A stretch of DNA of 64,000 nucleotides from Hirundichthys speculiger (GCA_018398805.1 JAGFBZ010002149.1:1-64000), one strand, 5' to 3'; positions 50,101 to 58,917 are shown, counted from the stretch's first letter. Program-made: numbers and translations. Notes: a model not told the origin generated them from the letters alone.

Positions 50101-50770
50101 CATCGCTGCTCTTTCTGTTGGTCCTCTGTGTTTAATATATGAATCCTGCTTTGTGTCTCCTGAAACAAGGTCCAGCTGAAGAAGTGCATCCCCTTCCCCA
50201 TGGCCCAGGCGTTCCAAGCAGCCAAGGCGGTTCTGTCTCGTATCCTGGCCCGCCCTCGTACGGGCCTCAGCCTCTACCACCTCCGCACGCTCCTCTTCTG
50301 GGCCTGCGACAGGCTTCCCGCCGCCTACCTGTCCTGCCCCGAAGCAGACACACCGGGCCGCCTCCTCCTGGGCCTCCTAGACGACCTGGCCCACTGCATC
50401 CTGGGTAAGAACTGCCCGAACTACTTCCTGCCGCAGTGCAACATGCTGGAGCACCTGACCGACAGCCAGGCCCTGCTCGTCGCCAGGAAGCTCGCCCACG
50501 TGCGGTCGGACCCCAGCGAGCACCTCCGGGCGGCGCTGGACCAGGCCCAGCAGGCGGGCCAGCTGAAGAAGGAGCTGACGGCCGGCACCAACGGCCACGG
50601 CTCCCCGGGGCACCACCCGGCCAACGGCATCATCTCGCCCTCGGAGGACAAGCTGGCGCAGCGGCTGCAGCAGCTGGTCACGGAGAACCCCCGGGAAGTC
50701 CATATCGGTCTTCCTCAACCCCGACGACGTCACCAAGCCGCACTTCCGCATCGACGACAAGTTCTACTGA
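29152..50770 (+). CDS. MB21D2-like Mab-21 domain protein, five coding exons
   Basis: Exons 29152-29353, 46130-46474, 48217-48410, 48492-48704 and 50170-50770 have GT-AG introns and give about 517 residues (MB21D2 is about 491 from memory). Hallmarks in order: VDFRSG (22-27), HTAKDFIFNMLG, LPVANEYLLLSGGAREG (77-93), ADFDLDFTLLVPALKLHDRN (109-128), FSPTLVADWF in exon 3, WPAVAQGWL and HFWDGKITEEE in exon 4, and CPNYFLPQCNMLEHL in exon 5. The family has a nucleotidyltransferase-like fold related to cGAS. The DxD-type acidic pair (112, 114) is present and the GS-type loop reads SGG. No zinc-thumb Cys/His cluster is visible, and no catalytic activity is implied. One extra C at 50688-50692 breaks the frame before the conserved C terminus. 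MB21D2 has, as I recall, far fewer introns, so this may be a divergent paralogue. Confidence 0.85.
29490..30596 (+). mobile_element. hAT-like element family E, copy 1 (intron 1)
   Basis: Left part has CCGATAAGTCCGATG and CCCCGATAACATATATAT; right end has GTTATCGGTATCGGCC and ACAGTTATCGTACATC. The middle encodes a broken BED-type frame beginning MAAWNFVKVSEED. It is the inverse-orientation partner of copy 2 at 34898-36097. Non-coding now: stops interrupt the finger. Confidence 0.65.
30781..31430. mobile_element. hAT-like element with TATCG-rich ends
   Basis: Begins TAGTGCTGGGCAATATGACG and ends near TTTCCATATCGCCC, with ATATATCG words at both ends. The right terminus has been altered (C7 run), and no flanking duplication is readable. 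The interior is AT-rich with no transposase. Confidence 0.55.
31431..32826. other. Intron 1 segment; one unexplained frame at 32016-32192
   Basis: Mostly featureless. A 58-codon + frame (32016-32192) ends LLDAELSDFDSAFDEF and then TGA. It has protein-like composition, but no family I recognise and no confident splice acceptor. Confidence 0.3.
32827..33823. mobile_element. Composite: family A (+), family B, family A (-)
   Basis: 32827-33149 is the left part of family A on +, cut at GGTGGGACA. 33150-33480 is a full family B copy ending CACACCCCTA. 33483-33823 is family A on the minus strand, cut at AAAATGA. The two A pieces share the stretch between the AAAGATTTTAAAGGGACAAA region and AAAGGTGGGACA as inverted arms of about 200-300 bp. 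The 8-mers beside the B copy (GTGGGACA and ATTAGAGC) differ, so this is not a simple B insertion into A. Confidence 0.75.
33824..34687. other. Intron 1 segment, nothing recognised
   Basis: Short frames on both strands, T15 run near 34243. No repeat family recognised. Confidence 0.45.
34688..36097 (-). mobile_element. Family A fragment abutting family E copy 2
   Basis: 34688-34897 is the left 210 bp of family A on +, ending TATATGGCT where complete copies continue. Family E begins at once with TAGGGATGCACAATAACTG (34898) and runs in minus orientation to about 36097. It contains a minus-strand BED finger (35503-35709). The rest of family A does not reappear beyond the right edge, so a deletion followed or accompanied the insertion. 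Confidence 0.65.
35503..35709 (-). pseudogene. BED zinc finger of family E hAT element
   Basis: The 68-residue frame contains KVSEEDSSLVICDKCSKRRR (the C-x2-C ligands), SFNASNLISHLKHNHHFHG (the His ligands) and a short tail. The layout matches BED fingers at the start of hAT transposases. It ends without a downstream transposase region. The paralogous stretch in copy 1 (about 29910-30070) is interrupted. Confidence 0.6.
36098..36981. other. Intron 1 segment, nothing recognised
   Basis: Balanced composition, no long frame, no repeat end seen. Confidence 0.45.
36982..39240 (-). mobile_element. L2-like LINE, 5'-truncated, minus strand
   Basis: On the minus strand it ends TGACAATAAAGGTGTTC followed by an (ATTCT)n tail (36982-37001), the 3' signature of fish L2/CR1-like LINEs. 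The body encodes most of an RT-bearing ORF2. The frame traces back to about 39235, where homology stops at a TAG, so the endonuclease half is missing. No target duplication was identified. It lies antisense to the host gene inside intron 1. Confidence 0.85.
37426..39230 (-). pseudogene. L2-like ORF2 reverse transcriptase, frameshifted
   Basis: Order of RT blocks: NPRKATGPDRVPGKVLKACA (substrate-binding region), PVALTPVITKCFEKLVLRHI, DPHQFAYRPNRSTEDAI, FIDYSSAFNTMIP, STGSPQGCVLSPLLYSLYT, then the catalytic VKFADDTTVVG. After the RT, QSFKFLGVHISADLSW and YRSTIESLLTYAVSVWH follow in a second frame, and LPSGRRYRSIPARTNRLRDS in a third. The first shift falls at a G7 tract near 37936-37943, the second at an A5 tract near 37648-37655. 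Single-base slips at homopolymers mean the copy is either recently dead or affected by base-calling. Confidence 0.85.
39664..40366. repeat. GC-rich 21/22-bp minisatellite
   Basis: It starts with four 21-bp units of GGTCAAAACGAGGGCCCTTCC type. It then becomes about 28 units of a 22-bp form, GAGGAAGGAGGGCCCTGCCC plus CG, with CACCTGAGGAACG and TCGGAGG variants. Because 22 is not a multiple of 3, any reading frame cycles through all three phases every 66 bp. No phase has a stop on either strand, so long frames (413 codons on +, 285 on -) appear. I regard these as by-products, not genes. Confidence 0.95.
40367..41809. other. Intron 1 segment with (GT)n
   Basis: Contains a (GT)n run at about 40978-40998. 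No gene or repeat family recognised elsewhere. Confidence 0.45.
41810..42792 (-). mobile_element. Tc1-like transposon, about 0.98 kb, inactive
   Basis: Ends CAGCCACTTTATCAG at the left and CTGATAAAGTGGCCG at the right are inverted repeats. The interior encodes a Tc1 transposase on the minus strand in two frames. A short family A fragment (about 41841-41890, GGGCTGTAGAGATAC...) lies just inside the left end. Confidence 0.8.
42076..42463 (-). pseudogene. Tc1-like transposase fragment
   Basis: First frame (42194-42463): RLQFTQTHQNWTAEDWKDIV then WSDESGFLLQHSDG, where the Asp of WSDES is the second catalytic acid of the DDE triad. The second frame (42076-42264) continues VRIWRNQHESMDPS and GGGVMVQGIFSWHTLGPLVP. 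A frameshift near 42200 separates them. The last catalytic block and most of the N-terminal paired-type domain are not in an open frame, so this copy is dead. Confidence 0.8.
42793..43504. other. Intron 1 segment, nothing recognised
   Basis: No coding signal or clear repeat; short frames only. Confidence 0.4.
43505..43910. mobile_element. Possible LINE 5' region
   Basis: CACCTCATCGTGGTGGAGGG followed by GTCTGTGTGACTGGGTGATC resembles, from memory, the untranslated start of a widespread metazoan LINE. No ORF continues from it and the clade is uncertain. Confidence 0.35.
44490..45545 (+). pseudogene. Non-LTR reverse transcriptase remnant
   Basis: + strand fragments: YGFRKNRTTTYSVMTMAEEI (about 44575-44635), then FIDSSQAFDTIN across a stop, and an open stretch 44732-45070 with VTSGVPQGS, NLFILHINDIYVP and VIFADDTNLYSSG (the catalytic FADD). 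After a G23 run, FLGVVIDHKLQWKKH (about 45268-45312) and a C-terminal piece follow at 45361-45546. Multiple breaks; endonuclease absent. It belongs to the Jockey/CR1/Rex-like side of LINEs, clade not set, and differs from the L2-like copy at 36982. Confidence 0.7.
45090..45112 (+). repeat. G23 homopolymer
   Basis: 23 consecutive G, the longest homopolymer noticed here, inside the LINE remnant and intron 1. G-runs of this length can form quadruplexes and are length-unstable in sequencing. Confidence 0.9.
46435..46473 (+). repeat. Coding (GAG)n run: nine Glu at exon 2 end
   Basis: Nine GAG codons (residues 171-179) followed by GGA GAG ATG sit directly before the exon 2 donor (GTGAGT at 46475). 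The run lies where MB21D2 has a short variable loop, as I recall, so it probably extends a surface loop. As a trinucleotide repeat it is likely length-variable. Confidence 0.75.
46851..47762 (+). mobile_element. Family A copy carrying nested family B
   Basis: The outer family A copy ends ATTGCTCAGCTCTA at 47762 and is flanked by GTCAGGTG on both sides (46843-46850, 47763-47770). Inside, a family B copy spans 46858-47333 and is flanked by GTAGCGAT (46850-46857, 47334-47341), a site that exists in family A. The outer left end lacks the expected GGGCTG, probably a small deletion between GTAG/GTGTAG words. The B copy is longer than usual because of an internal partial duplication (about 46977-47060). 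Confidence 0.85.
47771..48216. other. Remainder of intron 2
   Basis: Ordinary intron sequence with an A12 run near 47804. It ends in the acceptor TTCGTTCCCAG before exon 3. Confidence 0.5.
49054..50108 (-). mobile_element. Family A copy carrying nested mariner-like M
   Basis: The outer element runs from TAGAGCTGAGCGATTTTATC to GGCTACATCGCTG with perfect flanks CTCTTTCT (49046-49053, 50109-50116). It is interrupted at 49345-50015 by a family M element starting CAGTGATCCCTCGCC and ending AAGGGATCACTG, with TA on both sides. Removing M and one TA restores the GATGTAAATG seen in the uninterrupted copy at 13091-13100. It sits in intron 4, with its edge 61 bp before exon 5. Confidence 0.88.
50170..50770 (+). 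pseudogene. mb21d2-like last exon with +1 frameshift
   Basis: The acceptor AAACAAG precedes GTC at 50170; frame and homology hold through LAQRLQQLVTENP. At the C5 run 50688-50692 the reading shifts. One C fewer would continue as GKSISVFLNPDDVTKPHFR and end at TGA 50768-50770, the expected family ending. As written, the frame instead runs on to a stop at about 50850 with an unrelated arginine-rich tail. The sequence after the run is otherwise intact, so either the extra C is an assembly error or the gene is very recently damaged or polymorphic. Confidence 0.75.
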
Positions 50771-52106
50771 AGGAGGAGCGTCCGGTTCAGCTTACACGTG
50801 CACGCCGACAGCGCCATCGCACCAGAGGGCCGGGAGGGGGCGGGGCTTAAAGTGTCTCCCTGAGCCTGAACAGTGTAAAGAAGCGTTGCTGCTCGACTCC
50901 CTCTTAAAACCAAAAAAAAACACACATTTCCAACCGCTGACGAGCGACGTCTCGTTGTCACGATGACAGACATGATGACGCTAAGCTGTTGCCACGGAGA
51001 CGGTCCTACTAAAATAAGCTGGCCTTAATGAGACTTAGCTGGTGCTACGAAGGTCAGCTTCAGTCCTGTAAATTAAGTGGAGATGAAAACGCCGGGCGTG
51101 TGCGTCCGTATGTGTGCGTGTTTGTGTGTGTGTGTGTGTTTTCGCCCGAGGGTTTTGAGCGTTATTTGAAGACGGAGGGAGAAAAGCTTTTTATTTCAGA
51201 TCAGAGCGGGCGATGACGGGAAAACGAGGTGCAGCTGATGTAACCGATTGTAATGTTGTGAGTCTCTGAACGCTCTCTTAACTGCTTTTTCTATCCTGCT
51301 TTTCTTTTTTTTTCATTTGATTTGTTTTTTTCCCCACTTGAGCATCATCTGGTGACTTCTTTCTCTTTTTTTTTAAGTCTTTCTCAGGTATGTAAAACCG
51401 TTTCGATGCGTTTGATCCCATCCGAGAGCCCGTCACATGCGTTTCCTGGAGTGATGGAAAGTACCAAAGAGCCGAAGTTTCGCGCGTCCTTCAGCGTTTT
51501 CATTCCAGAGCGACTTGACGAGTCCGCCGAGTCACGGTCGGGACGTTAATTGGCCGTCTCTCCCTCGAAAGTCTCGGCAGCGCCAGTTCGTAAATTGTTA
51601 AATTTAGCAGCAAAATCGGTCCATCCCAGTGGAATCGGCGTGACAAATGGGTTCGCTCTCGAGGCGAAGTAGATAAGTGCGAGTCTTTCATGTCAAACTC
51701 GACTTTGCTTAACTGGAGGAAGCTTTTGCAGTTCATTAGCTTTGCACCATGTGATTTAATTCAACTCCTTCTGACTAAGAACTGCTCGTCAAAAAAATAA
51801 AAAAATAATTGCAAACAGGAGTCCGCTGCAGAAATATGCACCAGGAAATAACTTTATTAACAGAAAAATGATATGTTTCTGCATCTCATAAGCTGCTGAA
51901 TGTTTTTCAAGAAGAAGAAGAATTGTGTGAAAGAGACGTGACGGGTTTACAGTCTCTCATGGTTTTAACTTTAGGACATGAGCTTGTTTACTGAAAACAA
52001 ACAATTTGAAAATGTATCTTTGAGGCAGATTAATCGCTTTCTAACTGACAGAGCTCATTGTGTTGTCATGGTCGTCTGCTAATCAATCAAATCCTTTAAT
52101 ACTGAC
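50771..52106. other. mb21d2-like 3' UTR and downstream DNA
   Basis: Holds a (GT)n run near 51120-51140. AATAAA-like words occur near 51793 in an A-rich stretch, but no convincing poly(A) site can be picked. Confidence 0.4.
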
Positions 52107-52114
52107 TCGTTGAC

Positions 52115-52444
52115 TAGGGGTGAGTATTGGCAAGGATCTCCCAATACGATATGTATCATGATACAATATTGTCGTGATATCATGATATATTGCGATATTC
52201 TACCCAGTTAATATCAAAATTAAAAGTAGAGATGAAAAATCAAGTAGCTGTATATGTTCATCAGATGATATTGATCATTCAGAGGACAAATTGAGTCAAA
52301 ACTATTTGCTTCAAAACAACCTCTTTATTGTTTATTATTAGTGTTTTTGAAAAAAAATCGATATTAGGAGCTGAAAAATAGTTATTATATTGGGCGGCCG
52401 AAAATCACAATATATTGCCAAATCGATTTTTTTTCACACCCCTA
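52115..52444 (+). mobile_element. hAT MITE family B, complete copy with perfect TSD
   Basis: 330 bp from TAGGGGTGAGTATTGGCAAG to CACACCCCTA, flanked exactly by TCGTTGAC at 52107-52114 and 52445-52452. This copy defines the family's true ends and shows hAT-type 8-bp target duplication. The interior carries GATATTGATCATTCAGAGGA, shared with three other copies, and no frame. Confidence 0.92.
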
Positions 52445-52452
52445 TCGTTGAC

Positions 52453-53605
52453 CAGTCGTAGCCGCGTACGTACGTACAGCAAGCCCTTGGTGGCTTCATC
52501 GGTGTCTCATCCGCCATCTTGTTTCCTCCCTCCATTCACATCTTCTTATTAACTGATGAGCTGCAGAGCAGAAACAACACATGAGCCGTCTCCTCCGCGC
52601 GCCCGTGACATTGATGTGGTTTCACGTGACGTACGGACGCTTGATGTTCAGCATCAACGGACCTTCACAGCTGATGGCGGCGGCCCGACCTGTCGGCAGG
52701 CGGATGTTCTGCTGGCTGCTGCTGGGAGCTGTCATAACGGTTTGCACTTTATGAGGGAACATGTAAAACCCTCGGAGCAGAGAAATCATATCAGCACCAG
52801 TAAAATAGCCCAGTTTAAAGGTTGTTGCAGGAACGGTGATCAGTAGCTGTTCACTGAGCGCTTCGTGGGCAGTCGTGCACCGCCGTCACGGTAATTTACA
52901 CTCGAGAGGTCCCAAAAAGCAACCTGTTTGGTTGCACGTTGTGTTTTATTTTATTTTATTTGTACTGATTCAGATAGCTGTCCTGTTTCATTGTTTGCTA
53001 CCGGTGTGGGCGTAGCATGCGCTCACGGGCGGACACCTGGATGCTGCGCCGTCGGTTATCCCAACAGCCGCCGCAGAGCACCGCTGTTTGAAACAGCTCT
53101 CGCCTCCTCTTTGAATCACCAAGATGGCACCAGTCAGCTCACCCCCAGCTAGTCAAGCTATCACGCTGCCCACCCGCCCTCACGTAGACACGTCACAGCT
53201 AGCTAGGCAGCTGATGCTTCCCTGTGCGGACGCCTCTTAAGGTTACAGCGAGTCTTTTTCAATGCCTCCGGTGCATTTAGTGATGTCATGCGCTCTCTTT
53301 CGTCACGTTTTGAACGCGATGAGGCGGATGTCGCTGCCAGGTCCGTTTCTTGTTGTTGTTGCCATCTCTTAAAAGCCACGTTCCAGTTGCTCGATGGCTA
53401 ACACGACTCCTGCACGTACGCACTGTCTTCTCCTTGACACTTATCAATGTCCAACTGAGAGCTGCACGTCTTTCAAGAAGAAACTTTTGCTGCCTGATAA
53501 CTCCTTGGATTAACACGTTTCTACCGGTGTCCCTACTCCACCACATGCCGTTTCAGACGTCTTTTGTTGATCCTAGATGGGTTGTTGCTCCGCCTACATC
53601 ACATG
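52453..53605. other. No gene recognised
   Basis: Several frames of 70-95 codons, none with a family I can support. Confidence 0.4.
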
Positions 53606-53815
53606 CTTCCCTCCATCCATTACCCATACCTGTTTAGTCCTGTACAGGGTCACAGGGATCTAATGGAGCCTATCCTAAGTAGGGGCGCAACCTTGACAAG
53701 TCGGCAGTCCACCTTTTTAAGGGTTACAGGCCAGGAATCGAACCTGCAACCGCTGCAGGGGACTGCAGTCTCTGCACACAGGCCACCTGATTAAACCACT
53801 GAGCTACCAAGCGGG
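53606..53815 (-). mobile_element. tRNA-derived SINE with LINE-like tail
   Basis: Read on the minus strand: CCCGCTTGGTAGCTCAGTGG holds a pol III A box (TAGCTCAGTGG, 53796-53806). GGTTCGATTCC, a perfect B box, lies at 53734-53744. The 51-nt spacing suggests a tRNA with a long variable arm or a diverged head. The 3' part contains TAGGATAGGCTCCATTAGAT and CCTGTGACCCTGTACAGGAC, ending in (TGGA)-rich sequence. That resembles the 3' end of a fish LINE, which would supply the machinery for mobility. Confidence 0.7.
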
Positions 53816-56800
53816 ACATCACATCCTTCACTTCTCTAATTGATTGTAGTCCTATCCGATCCAGAGGCGGTTTCTTCTGCACCCATTTGTTCCTGCCCCA
53901 TGGAAGGTCCAGAGGAACCAGATTCAGTCTCTGTATCGAAGAGGAAAACCATTAAAGATGGCGGGCCAGACTGCTGTCCAGTCCTCGTAGAGGATGTAGG
54001 GAGACGGGCGTCCCTCTGCAAGATGGGCCTCATATTTCCTCCATCCTCCTGGCATCCTTCCTTTTCCTGTCCACTGGAGGTCAGCAACCACCAAGCTCTT
54101 TCGCCTTGGTTCCGATCCAGCGTCGCCTCTACACCGTTAGCCGCCACGCTGCTGCGGTGCCACTCAGCTGATTTGATGTCGAGCCGGTCAGTAGTTTTGC
54201 CGGAGCAAAGACTAACCAGATGAGTCGTTTTTGTGCAGTGAATTGGAGATGCAACCTGATTGGTGCAGGATGTTGGTGAACGGGAACCAGGGTAACGGTG
54301 GTGACCTGAGCTCTGCTGACGGGTGTACGAGTCTGGATTCGGGATGAAAGCAAGCCAAGTCTTGATGGACAGATGACGTGCTTACTACTGAATGAATAAA
54401 CGTATTTACAGTGTCAGGCCCGTGACCGTGTATCATGTAACGAACCGGAGGAAAACCAAAGCGCGTCATTGATGCGGTACAGAATGTCTAAGCTGCCAGC
54501 CGTCAGAGGAGTCGGTGTTGTTTCAGCACTTTTTTGTTTCCATGACGGGCCTGATCATCACCCTCACAAAGCTACGAGATTCAAGAAGTTGTAAAGGGTA
54601 TCATGTTATTTGTTCATGGTGTAAAGGTACTTTCTCGTCGGCCTCTGTCATTACCGGAGTTAAAACTGTCTTACTTTGTACCTTAATGCGCCTAGTTGGA
54701 GATTACAAGACACCGGAAACAATCGATGTTTTTCCTGGATTGTACTCGAGAGACTGTTAGTGGAGAGAATCAAACTCTGCATCTCCAGTTAGTCAGTTTC
54801 TAGATATGCAATCAAATAGAAGATCTCATTAACAAAGTCTGCTCTGATGTACTTGAGTTCAGATTTAGTGTAGATGTTAAAAAAAAAAGCAAGGAGGGGG
54901 CTGGATAAGTGCTGTGCAGAGTTTGCATGTGTCTCCGAGCCGTCTAATCTCTCTTGGTTCTGAACTTTTGATGATTCTGCTGTGGATTAAGAGCAGATGA
55001 AATATGATGAATGTATCCACCGTATTTGAAGTGGAGATAAACATCTGGACTGAATCGCGCCGCCGCTCAAGAAACTGAAATTCGTATCACTTTTATTACT
55101 TGAGTTCGTCTGATTTGCTATATTTATTACTGATTATTTTCATTTACATTGATCAGTGTTCAAGCTTTAGCATGAAATAAATCTCGTCATTTCAAATCCA
55201 GTTATGTGGAGATATTTTTATTTGAGCTCACTCTCTCTCTTTTTAATCTTGATGATTAAAAGACATTCCTCTGACTCGGTATCAGCTGCCAGGATGGACT
55301 CGATGCTGCTGCTGCTGCACCGTCTGGCCAGCAGAGGGCAGCACAGGACAGCGTCTGTTGGCTGGAGCTCTGCTCAGTCAGGCTGATGTTGTGTTGTCAG
55401 CATCGGTGCAGGACTGAGATGACGATACGCTGCTGCCAACTGCTCTCAGAGGGAGTCGCTTTCATTGTGATGCTGCAGAGTTTAAAAGAATAAGATGGGA
55501 ATTCAGAATCCTTTATGCTTCAAGATAAATATACAGTGGAGGCTCTCCCGTGAGGTGTGACAGTAACAACCACAGGATGACTGCAACCAGTTTTTCTTTT
55601 GTCACCTAAATGTGCAGTTAAAGATGAAGCATCTGTTTGGGTAGTAACACAACCCTCCAAAAATATCTAGGCGTGGGACCGACAGGGGCAGTGTGGGGTT
55701 CGGTATCACATGACGACTGGGGATCGATCTGGTGACCTTCCTGTTGGAGGCCTATCAGGTCTGCCCACTGTACCATAGCCACTCCATGAAGCTTGATCCC
55801 CCCCCATCAAAATAAAAAAGCAGACGCAGCAAGTATCACGTCATCACCACTGATTTGGAGTCGTCTTCTAACATCTGGGCGCGTTGGAGTCATTGAGTCG
55901 AGTCACCAGACTCCGTTATCAGATGCCGGTCTTCTGTTTGGAAACTTGTTTATTTTGTGTTAATACAAGTTTGTGTTTGACACGTGTGCATTAGTGCCTT
56001 TGTAGCTTCTACATCTGGAAAAGCATCATCACTGCTGGAGTTTTTAGAGCATCATCTGCTCCCATCCAGACAACGTCTCTGTCAGGGAAGACCTTAGATA
56101 TTCCAGCAAGATGATGCTAAATCACATACTGCATCCATCACAACAGCACAGCTTCACAGGAGAAGAGTCCTGGTGCTGAACTGGTCTGCCTGCAGTCCAG
56201 ACCTTTTACAACCGGAAAGCATCAGAATATGAAGGCCCGGGACTGATGAGCTGCTAGAACCTGGGAAAAGACTTCCCAGATGTCTTCAGACAGTTGTTAA
56301 AAAAAAAAAAAAAAAGAGGGAATGGTACACAATGGTAAACATCACCTATCCAACTTTCTTTTTCGGTGTTCCTGCCGTCAAAGTCAGAGTCAGCATTTAT
56401 TAGCTAACAGACGAATCCCCTGTGGCCGGTAGACACAGTTGTTGTCTGTGTTGCGCAACGATGCAAGACTGTTTGAAATCCTTTCCCATTTCATGTGTCC
56501 AGATAAAAGCTGGCTGGCAGCGTGGACGTGGCCCAGTTTCCTAATTCCAACAGTTTCACTTTAATACAGGGTGCAGATACCTGGCGTGATTTGAGAAGCC
56601 TTTATTTAAACCGCTGCTCGTCCAGTCAGTCGCCAACCTTGATGTGTTAGCGCACTGAAAACTCAGAAGGTGCCCTTGTAAATACCTTGCTGAATTCCTC
56701 AACTTATTAATTACAGCGCAGATGAAGAGGATGCAGCTTTACACAAATAACTAATCGGTCTGCGTCCTGATGTGACGTCTACAAATCTTTGCCGTCTACT

Positions 56801-57289
56801 GTCATTAGTTATGTGATGATGGCGCAGATGTTTCCAGGACAGATGTGGTCCGTATCATTTTTCAGCTAATGTCCCACACGTGCACACCTCAACAGCAGCG
56901 GTCAGATAACAATGTGAGGAACCTTCTGGATGGTGTGAATGCAGATGTGATGTGAGGGACGAGTCCAAACTGGAGTCCAGTTCTTAGACTTGAGCTGGCT
57001 CATGTTTTTGAACTGTTAGTTTGTAATTGACAGAAATGTAAGTGTGGACCCTCCTCCTGACTGTTTGACATCTTGGACCATATGGAGGCCCAGAAGAGAC
57101 AAATGTTGACTCGCGGGAGTTCCTCTCGTCTGCCGGGGAAAACTGAGACAGGAAGAGTTGAGTTGGACGCAATCTGCACCTCAGCCACTAGATGTCACTG
57201 CAGCCAAACACTGGATCTTTAATTGTTCAGACACATGTTGAAGGTCACACTTGTGCTTGATCCAGTCTGGGACGACATTTGATTAATTA
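53816..57289. other. No gene recognised
   Basis: Includes an A17-type run near 56299 and a possible SINE-like scrap near 55700-55780 (see rejected items). No gene signal. Confidence 0.4.
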
Positions 57290-58047
57290 CCTCCGCCAAG
57301 AAGGTTGTGTTTTTGCCGGCGTTTATCTGTCTGTGTTCAAGATAACTCAAAAAGTTATGGATGGATTTTGTTAAATATTTCAGGAGTTGTCGGAAATGTG
57401 AAAAGGAAGAACTGGTTTCATTTTGGGTGTGATCCGAAAGAAATACTGGATAACATTGCGGTCAATGGGGCCAAAAATTTTCGTCGAAATTTTAACGAAA
57501 ATTTTCGTTAAAATATCTCCGTTAATTATTGCCCAAAACTCAAGAAATTTGACTTAGAAGTTCCCATTGTCAATCTCTATTTAAAAAAAATGGGGGTGCC
57601 CGTACATTTGGGCCTACTGTGCCTTTAATTCTAGAGGTAGAAATCTCTAACAAGAGCCATCGTGTAGCTGAGTCGATTCCACATATGAAGTATCTCAACG
57701 GATTTGATCTAGCTTTGATACTTAAGGAGTTAGATCCAGAAGAAAACGGCCATTAATTTATTTTTCAATGTTTTAAATCGTTAAAATCGTTTTTTTTGTC
57801 ATTTGTTTTTCTGAGCAAAGTACTTACTTCATAAAATATACAATGGCGTTTTTTTGCAATGTAAATAAATGTAAATTATAAGGCACTGAGGTTGTTTGAT
57901 TTCAATATATTGACTTATATTGTACTTTTTTTGCGGTCCCATCATGTCAGCGCTATAGGTACGACTAATATTTATGGTGTAAATCGCTATATGGGGGAAT
58001 TGTTGCGCTTGGCGAAGGTCTGCGCTCTCCGAGTGCTTTTCTAGTTT
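57290..58047. mobile_element. Unclassified interspersed repeat
   Basis: Begins TCCGCCAAGAAGGTTGTGTT and TTTGCCGGCG, then AACTCAAAAAGTTATGGATG. It ends TTGGCGAAGGTCTGCGCTCT and CCGAGTGCTTTTCTAG. I recognise this start/end pair as a widely dispersed metazoan repeat; its class is not certain. The middle has AT-rich AAAATTTTCGT/ACGAAAATTTT inverted words. Confidence 0.5.
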
Positions 58048-58917
58048 ATTTTAAAATGTCATAGGTATTCAGTGTTTTAGTTTTGGTCTTAAAGTGTAAT
58101 CAAAAGGAGTTCCTCACAGTGAAGCGTGCACGGGCTTTAGGAATTTAATATCAGCAGCATACGTATATAAAGACGAGTTGGTAAAGGTTAAGAACTGGCT
58201 AGAAAAGGTGTTGCACCTAAATAAATAAATGAAATGTCTGGTTTCTCTTATCGCAGCTAATTACAATGATAGCAAACAGGTCAATGACATGGCTACATTA
58301 ACAGGTAATGAAGACCACTGCACCCGTTTATCTCCTGGTTCATTTTGAGCTGTCAAGGGTGTCGTTACGGGGTTTAGATTAAAAGGGTTATTACATCCCA
58401 GTCCTGTTTGCCCAAACCAGCATCGGCTGTACGCTTCTCCTGAGGGTAGAACCTGATGCCACCACCAGAGTGATCCAAGTGAGATAACGTAGTTCAGTAT
58501 GTCGTCTTATCAGCCTCGTTCTCCACTGAGTCTTTAGACCCTTCGGACCCTTCGGTCCCGCTGCAACCGTTTGTTCCTCATTGCTGCTCATTTACCGTTG
58601 CTGCAGAGTGTTTACCCGCTGCTCGTGTATCCGTGAAATCCGTGACGACGCAATTAGACGAGAATGGAGCAGGTGTGGCTCGTCTAGCAGAAGACGACCT
58701 CTTCTGTTCAATATGAACATGAAGTTCACAAAAACTGCATCTGAACCAAGAACAAGCCCTCTGGAGCTTCTGTCCTTCTGACAGGTGAGACCAACGTGGG
58801 GTTGCTTAGCCTGAAGGTCCAGCTCCGTGTCTGGCGAAAATCAGATGCAGCATTTCAGCAGGAACACTTCACGCCTACTGTCAAGCACGGCAAATAGCTG
58901 AAGAATAAAATAATTAA
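58048..58917. other. No gene recognised
   Basis: Short frames only. Confidence 0.4.

Noticed and set aside
50377..50760. 127-codon minus frame over exon 5
   Set aside because: Antisense shadow of GC-rich coding sequence.
29152..50770. Reading the Mab-21 gene as a cGAS-like immune sensor
   Set aside because: The fold family is shared, but no zinc-thumb Cys/His cluster is visible and the match is clearly to MB21D2, which I do not know to make cyclic dinucleotides.
53000..53152. Possible THAP-like CCAVGYPNSRRR segment
   Set aside because: Only the first few residues resemble a THAP start; the conserved Trp and the second ligand pair are missing.
55660..55790. tRNA-like or SINE-like stretch (GGGGATCGATCTGGTGACC)
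   Set aside because: The B-box-like word is imperfect, no A box at a credible distance was found, and no cloverleaf could be drawn.
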